Below are positions 23,995 to 26,858 of a stretch of DNA of 26,858 nt, one piece after another (position 1 is the stretch's first letter; each line of letters starts with the position of its first letter). The stretch lies in assembly GCA_002418685.1 (NCBI GenBank), contig DIEP01000063.1:1-26858 (forward strand), written 5' to 3'. The notes beneath the pieces are model-generated. The model ran no database searches and was not told where the DNA came from. It worked only from the letters and a program-made list of their open reading frames with translations. This DNA is from Ignavibacteria bacterium UBA5771 (GTDB lineage Bacteria > Bacteroidota > Ignavibacteria > Kapaibacteriales > UBA2268). A program made the translations under genes and the position numbers.

Positions 23995-25293
23995 ATGGAT
24001 TCAATCATTTATGATGTATGGGCTCGGGAAATTCTTGATTCCCGTGGCAATCCGACAGTTGAATGCGAAGTCACGCTTGAAGATGGATCGTTTGGGATAG
24101 CAGCAGTTCCATCAGGGGCAAGCACAGGTGAAAATGAGGCAATCGAACTTCGAGATGGAGATTCAAACCGTTATAATGGTAAAGGTGTGCTTAAGGCGGT
24201 TGAAAATATCAATGAAACAATTGCGAAGCAAATCGAAGGACTTGATGCAATCGAGCAATTTCAAATTGATAGCATTATGCTTGAATTAGATGGCACAAGC
24301 AACAAATCGCGCTTGGGAGCAAATGCGATTTTAGCAGTCTCGCTTGCAACTGCAAAAGCAGCAAGCAATTATTTAGGTGTATCTTTATTCAAGTATATTG
24401 GTGGGATATCAGCTCGTTATTTGCCAATTCCAATGATGAACATACTTAATGGCGGAAAACATGCTGATAATAATGTAGATATTCAAGAATTTATGATTGC
24501 ACCTGTCGGAGCAGAGACTTTTTCTGATGCCTTGAGAATGGGAGCAGAAGTTTATCACTCTTTGCGAAATGTGCTGCAATCAAAGAATTATAATACAGCA
24601 ATTGGCGATGAAGGCGGATTTGCGCCAATGCTTAAGTCCAATGAAGAAGCCCTTGAAATCATACTTTCAGCAATTGAGAAAGCAGGCTATAAACCATACG
24701 AGGATGTTATGCTAGCACTTGATGTTGCATCAAGCGAAATGTTCAATGATGGAAAATATAAAATGTTCAAATCAACACAGGAAATCTTGTCTTCAGAAGA
24801 GATGATAGATTGGTACGTTTCTCTTGTGGAAAAATACCCAATTTATTCAATTGAAGATGGACTTGATGAAAATGATTGGGAAGGTTGGCGAGCAATGACC
24901 GAAAAATTAGGAAATCGCATTCAATTAGTTGGTGATGATATTTTTGTGACCAATATAGATTACCTTGCGAGAGGTATTGAAGAAAAAGTTGCAAATTCAA
25001 TTTTAATAAAATTGAACCAAATTGGAACACTAACCGAAACAATTGAAGCAATTGAGATGGCAAAGTCAAGCAATTACACCACAATAGTTTCTCATCGTTC
25101 GGGCGAAACAGACGATACTACAATTTCGGATTTATCAGTTGCAATGAACACAAAGCAAATCAAAACAGGAGCGCCTGCTCGTATCGACCGAGTAGCAAAG
25201 TATAATCAATTGCTAAGAATTGAAGAATGGTTAGACGATTCAGGAATTTATGCAGGAATTGAATTTAAACAAAAGCATTTATTTGGAATTTGA
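23995..25293 (+). CDS. eno: Enolase (phosphopyruvate hydratase)
   Basis: 432 residues, the standard bacterial length. The sequence contains REILDSRGNPTVE at the N-terminus and the mobile loop VPSGASTGENEA. It also has the HADNNVDIQEFM histidine region, GDEGGFAP with the catalytic glutamate, and the magnesium ligands in LALDVASSEM, SIEDGL and VGDDIFVTN. The catalytic lysine is in LIKLNQIGT, and VSHRSGETDDTTISDL follows. It interconverts 2-phosphoglycerate and phosphoenolpyruvate in glycolysis and gluconeogenesis. It is monocistronic by context: a terminator and promoter lie upstream, and the convergent lytic transglycosylase stops two bases beyond its own stop. No feature is unusual for the family. 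Confidence 0.98.
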   Translation: MDSIIYDVWAREILDSRGNPTVECEVTLEDGSFGIAAVPSGASTGENEAIELRDGDSNRYNGKGVLKAVENINETIAKQIEGLDAIEQFQIDSIMLELDGTSNKSRLGANAILAVSLATAKAASNYLGVSLFKYIGGISARYLPIPMMNILNGGKHADNNVDIQEFMIAPVGAETFSDALRMGAEVYHSLRNVLQSKNYNTAIGDEGGFAPMLKSNEEALEIILSAIEKAGYKPYEDVMLALDVASSEMFNDGKYKMFKSTQEILSSEEMIDWYVSLVEKYPIYSIEDGLDENDWEGWRAMTEKLGNRIQLVGDDIFVTNIDYLARGIEEKVANSILIKLNQIGTLTETIEAIEMAKSSNYTTIVSHRSGETDDTTISDLSVAMNTKQIKTGAPARIDRVAKYNQLLRIEEWLDDSGIYAGIEFKQKHLFGI

Positions 25294-25319
25294 TTTTAAA
25301 AACTCAAAATTTGGAATTT
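25281..25319. repeat. 11-base direct repeat across the enolase/transglycosylase junction
   Basis: ATTTGGAATTT occurs at 25281-25291 (last codons of enolase) and again at 25309-25319 (last codons of the opposite gene), 17 bases apart. No hairpin with a U-tract is evident between the convergent stops. It could be a small duplication or chance in AT-rich DNA. Confidence 0.4.
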
Positions 25320-26291
25320 TAAAGGAAGGAAGAATAATTTTGTTTGATAATCCTCGACTCTCTGAGAAAGGTAGAAAATAGTATTTACATAAACAGTACT
25401 GTGATTGTAAGCAAAAACTGCTTTTCTCTGAGAAGCCGAGTCGCTTTTCCATCCATGATTTGCTAAATAATTAGCTGCTGAAAAAATAGCATCATTGACA
25501 TCATAGAGATCTATCTTACCATCACCACTCCCATCAACTGCCCAACGCGAATATGACGAAGGGAGAAATTGCGATATTCCAAAAGCTCCTGCATACGACC
25601 CCTTCAATTCGGTTGATTTATAGGGCAATTTATCCTGCAAATGGTATAAGGCGACCAATTCATTAATCGCAAAATTTGCTTTAGATTTAGAACGTGCTTT
25701 CAATTTGTTCTGTAATTCTACTGTTTCTTTTTTATCAGGATTATATTTTTCTTTTAATCTTTTTAAATTAAATTCAATAAAATCGGTTTCATCGACTAAT
25801 GCTTGATTCAAAAAGACATTCACAATATTATGATTGCCCAAATAGCTTCCATGTCTGCTTTCAACCCACAGCAATGAAGCAACAACATCTTTAGAAACAG
25901 AATATTGCTGTTCCATTTTGTCGAGAATTTCATAATTATCTTGAATGAATTTTGTTATCTGAGTTATTGAAAAATCATTTGCAAATTGGGGATAAACTCG
26001 ATTGGGATCATTGCTGTTTGATGATTTCTTGGGTTTATATGAGGGGACGCTAATTTGCACGTATTTTTCATTAAAATAAGTAGATGAATCGCTTAATAAT
26101 TGATAAATAAAAGCGGAATCAACACCTTTCTTCATTAATTTATTAATCACAGGTTTGAAAAATTCATATTTCTCTGCAACCCCCGTCAATTCAAGAGTTG
26201 AGAGAGCAAATTTATTAGTATAAATAAATGATGATGACAGTATCACCAAGACGATTACTAAAAAACTATATATTTTATGAATATTTCTCAT
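25296..26291 (-). CDS. MltB-type lytic murein transglycosylase
   Basis: 331 residues from ATG at 26291; a TTG one codon upstream is in frame but less likely. A hydrophobic N-terminal segment (about 7-24) acts as signal peptide or anchor with no lipobox, so the protein is periplasmic. The SLT_2/MltB domain has the catalytic glutamate E144 in LLWVESRHGSYLG. The conserved GAFGISQFLPSSY, DGSGDGKIDLYDVNDAIFSA, ANYLANHGW and FAYNHS segments follow. It cleaves the MurNAc-GlcNAc bond of peptidoglycan to 1,6-anhydroMurNAc ends. The linker with SSNSNDPN (91-98) before the domain is variable. It ends two bases from the enolase stop, and the hydrolase gene on the same strand lies 52 bases upstream, so both may be cotranscribed. 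Confidence 0.9.
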   Translation of the reverse strand: MRNIHKIYSFLVIVLVILSSSFIYTNKFALSTLELTGVAEKYEFFKPVINKLMKKGVDSAFIYQLLSDSSTYFNEKYVQISVPSYKPKKSSNSNDPNRVYPQFANDFSITQITKFIQDNYEILDKMEQQYSVSKDVVASLLWVESRHGSYLGNHNIVNVFLNQALVDETDFIEFNLKRLKEKYNPDKKETVELQNKLKARSKSKANFAINELVALYHLQDKLPYKSTELKGSYAGAFGISQFLPSSYSRWAVDGSGDGKIDLYDVNDAIFSAANYLANHGWKSDSASQRKAVFAYNHSTVYVNTIFYLSQRVEDYQTKLFFLPLKFQILSF

Positions 26292-26343
26292 CAAGAATGT
26301 AGACTATTATAAAGACAAAAAAGTTTGATAGATATTCAAAATA

Positions 26344-26858
26344 TTATTGCTTGGAAATTTGATGATCTTGCAATACATTATTTACAAATTTGATAATTAA
26401 ATCCGAGTATTCTTTTGCTTCGGGTTCATTTAAATCGCCAATTCTTTGCTGGAAATCGTTGTGAAAGAAAAATTTATTAACATAAATAGAGGGAGTGATT
26501 CCTCTTGCAATTAGTGTATCGCTCAATTCTTGGAATTGACTTTTTCTAACCGCGTTTGCTTGGGTTGCAAGGAAAAAATTTGGCAAATAAATACTATCGG
26601 GAATATTTAGCACGGGTGAAGCCGATTGCCATTCTTCAAGAGTATTTCCAAACGCATTTTGAAGCATTAAGCGGTAATTTCCACTTGATTCATCAATAAT
26701 CCTAACAATATTTAGAGCTACACCGTCAAGATTTACAACTGCTTTAATTATTCGAGTGGATATATTATGTTTCTCAAGAAAATCAGGCATTAGAGCAAGT
26801 GTGGAAGCAATATTCCCTCCCGCAGAGAATCCCATCAATACAATTTGAGAAGGATCTC
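26344..26858 (-). CDS. Alpha/beta hydrolase (esterase/lipase-like), C-terminal part cut by right edge
   Basis: The frame is open through the right edge, giving about 171 residues of C-terminal sequence. The edge codons read DPSQIVLMGFSAGGNIAS, the nucleophile elbow GxSxG with the SAGG form typical of the esterase/lipase and BD-FAE group. Later come NLDGVALN and, towards the C-terminus, FFFHNDF, whose histidine is the probable third member of the triad. The N-terminal half with the oxyanion-hole HGG motif and any signal peptide lie outside the window. The substrate is unknown. An ATG or TTG just upstream of GFSAGG should not be taken as the true start, because it would cut the fold in half. 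It is transcribed toward the lytic transglycosylase gene. Confidence 0.8.
   Translation of the reverse strand, partial: DPSQIVLMGFSAGGNIASTLALMPDFLEKHNISTRIIKAVVNLDGVALNIVRIIDESSGNYRLMLQNAFGNTLEEWQSASPVLNIPDSIYLPNFFLATQANAVRKSQFQELSDTLIARGITPSIYVNKFFFHNDFQQRIGDLNEPEAKEYSDLIIKFVNNVLQDHQISKQ

Noticed and set aside
26292..26294. TTG start for the lytic transglycosylase
   Set aside because: The next codon is ATG, which gives the same signal segment.
26836..26838. A complete small gene starting just before GFSAGG at the right edge
   Set aside because: The frame continues upstream to the window edge and reads as normal alpha/beta hydrolase sequence, so this is an internal codon of a truncated gene.

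Overview
The window is a low-GC chromosomal segment from what is most likely a member of the Bacteroidota/Chlorobiota/Ignavibacteriota group. The main evidence is a SusC/SusD-type outer-membrane pair with a surface-type lipoprotein signal, a Wzi-family outer-membrane protein, and an Mrp/ApbC ATPase of the variant lacking the CxxC pair. Some signals differ from typical Bacteroidia: two genes have clear Shine-Dalgarno sequences and several upstream regions look more sigma-70-like than TAnnTTTG-like. I therefore favour a lineage outside the classical Bacteroidia, but this is inference.

Layout. The left edge carries a truncated glycogen synthase on the minus strand. Diverging from it is a run of ten tightly packed plus-strand genes (1255-13189): a polyprenol/phytol-kinase-like membrane protein, a hotdog thioesterase, a GH3 N-acetylhexosaminidase, RmlB, a UDP-HexNAc 6-dehydrogenase, a UDP-GlcNAc 2-epimerase, a four-SLBB polysaccharide export protein, a Wzi-type protein, a WbaP-type phosphoglycosyl transferase and a polyprenol-phosphate mannose synthase. 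The run reads as an envelope or capsular polysaccharide locus. The 2-epimerase plus dehydrogenase predict UDP-ManNAcA, RmlB predicts dTDP-4-keto-6-deoxyglucose, and WbaP and the mannose synthase load sugars onto polyprenyl phosphate. The SLBB and Wzi proteins would serve export and surface attachment. No Wzc/Wzz, Wzx, Wzy or RmlA/C/D gene is present, so the system must be completed elsewhere.

Converging on it is a minus-strand group (18705 to 13186): valS, a dCMP deaminase, UDP-glucuronate decarboxylase (UDP-xylose synthase) and the Mrp ATPase. The two groups meet at overlapping stop codons. UDP-xylose synthase adds a third nucleotide-sugar route next to the polysaccharide locus.

The right part holds a 342-base AT-rich control region, the SusC/SusD pair (19048-23774), a REP-like hairpin followed by a strong rho-independent terminator, and enolase. 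A minus-strand MltB-type lytic transglycosylase and the C-terminal part of an alpha/beta hydrolase run off the right edge. The SusCD pair has no glycoside hydrolase or regulator beside it.

I see no CRISPR array, tRNA, rRNA, insertion sequence or prophage. Most genes belong to well-known families. The unusual points are the polyprenol-kinase-like gene heading the polysaccharide cluster, the altered residue next to the catalytic cysteine of the dehydrogenase, the orphan SusCD operon with its A-tract leader, and the palindrome behind it.
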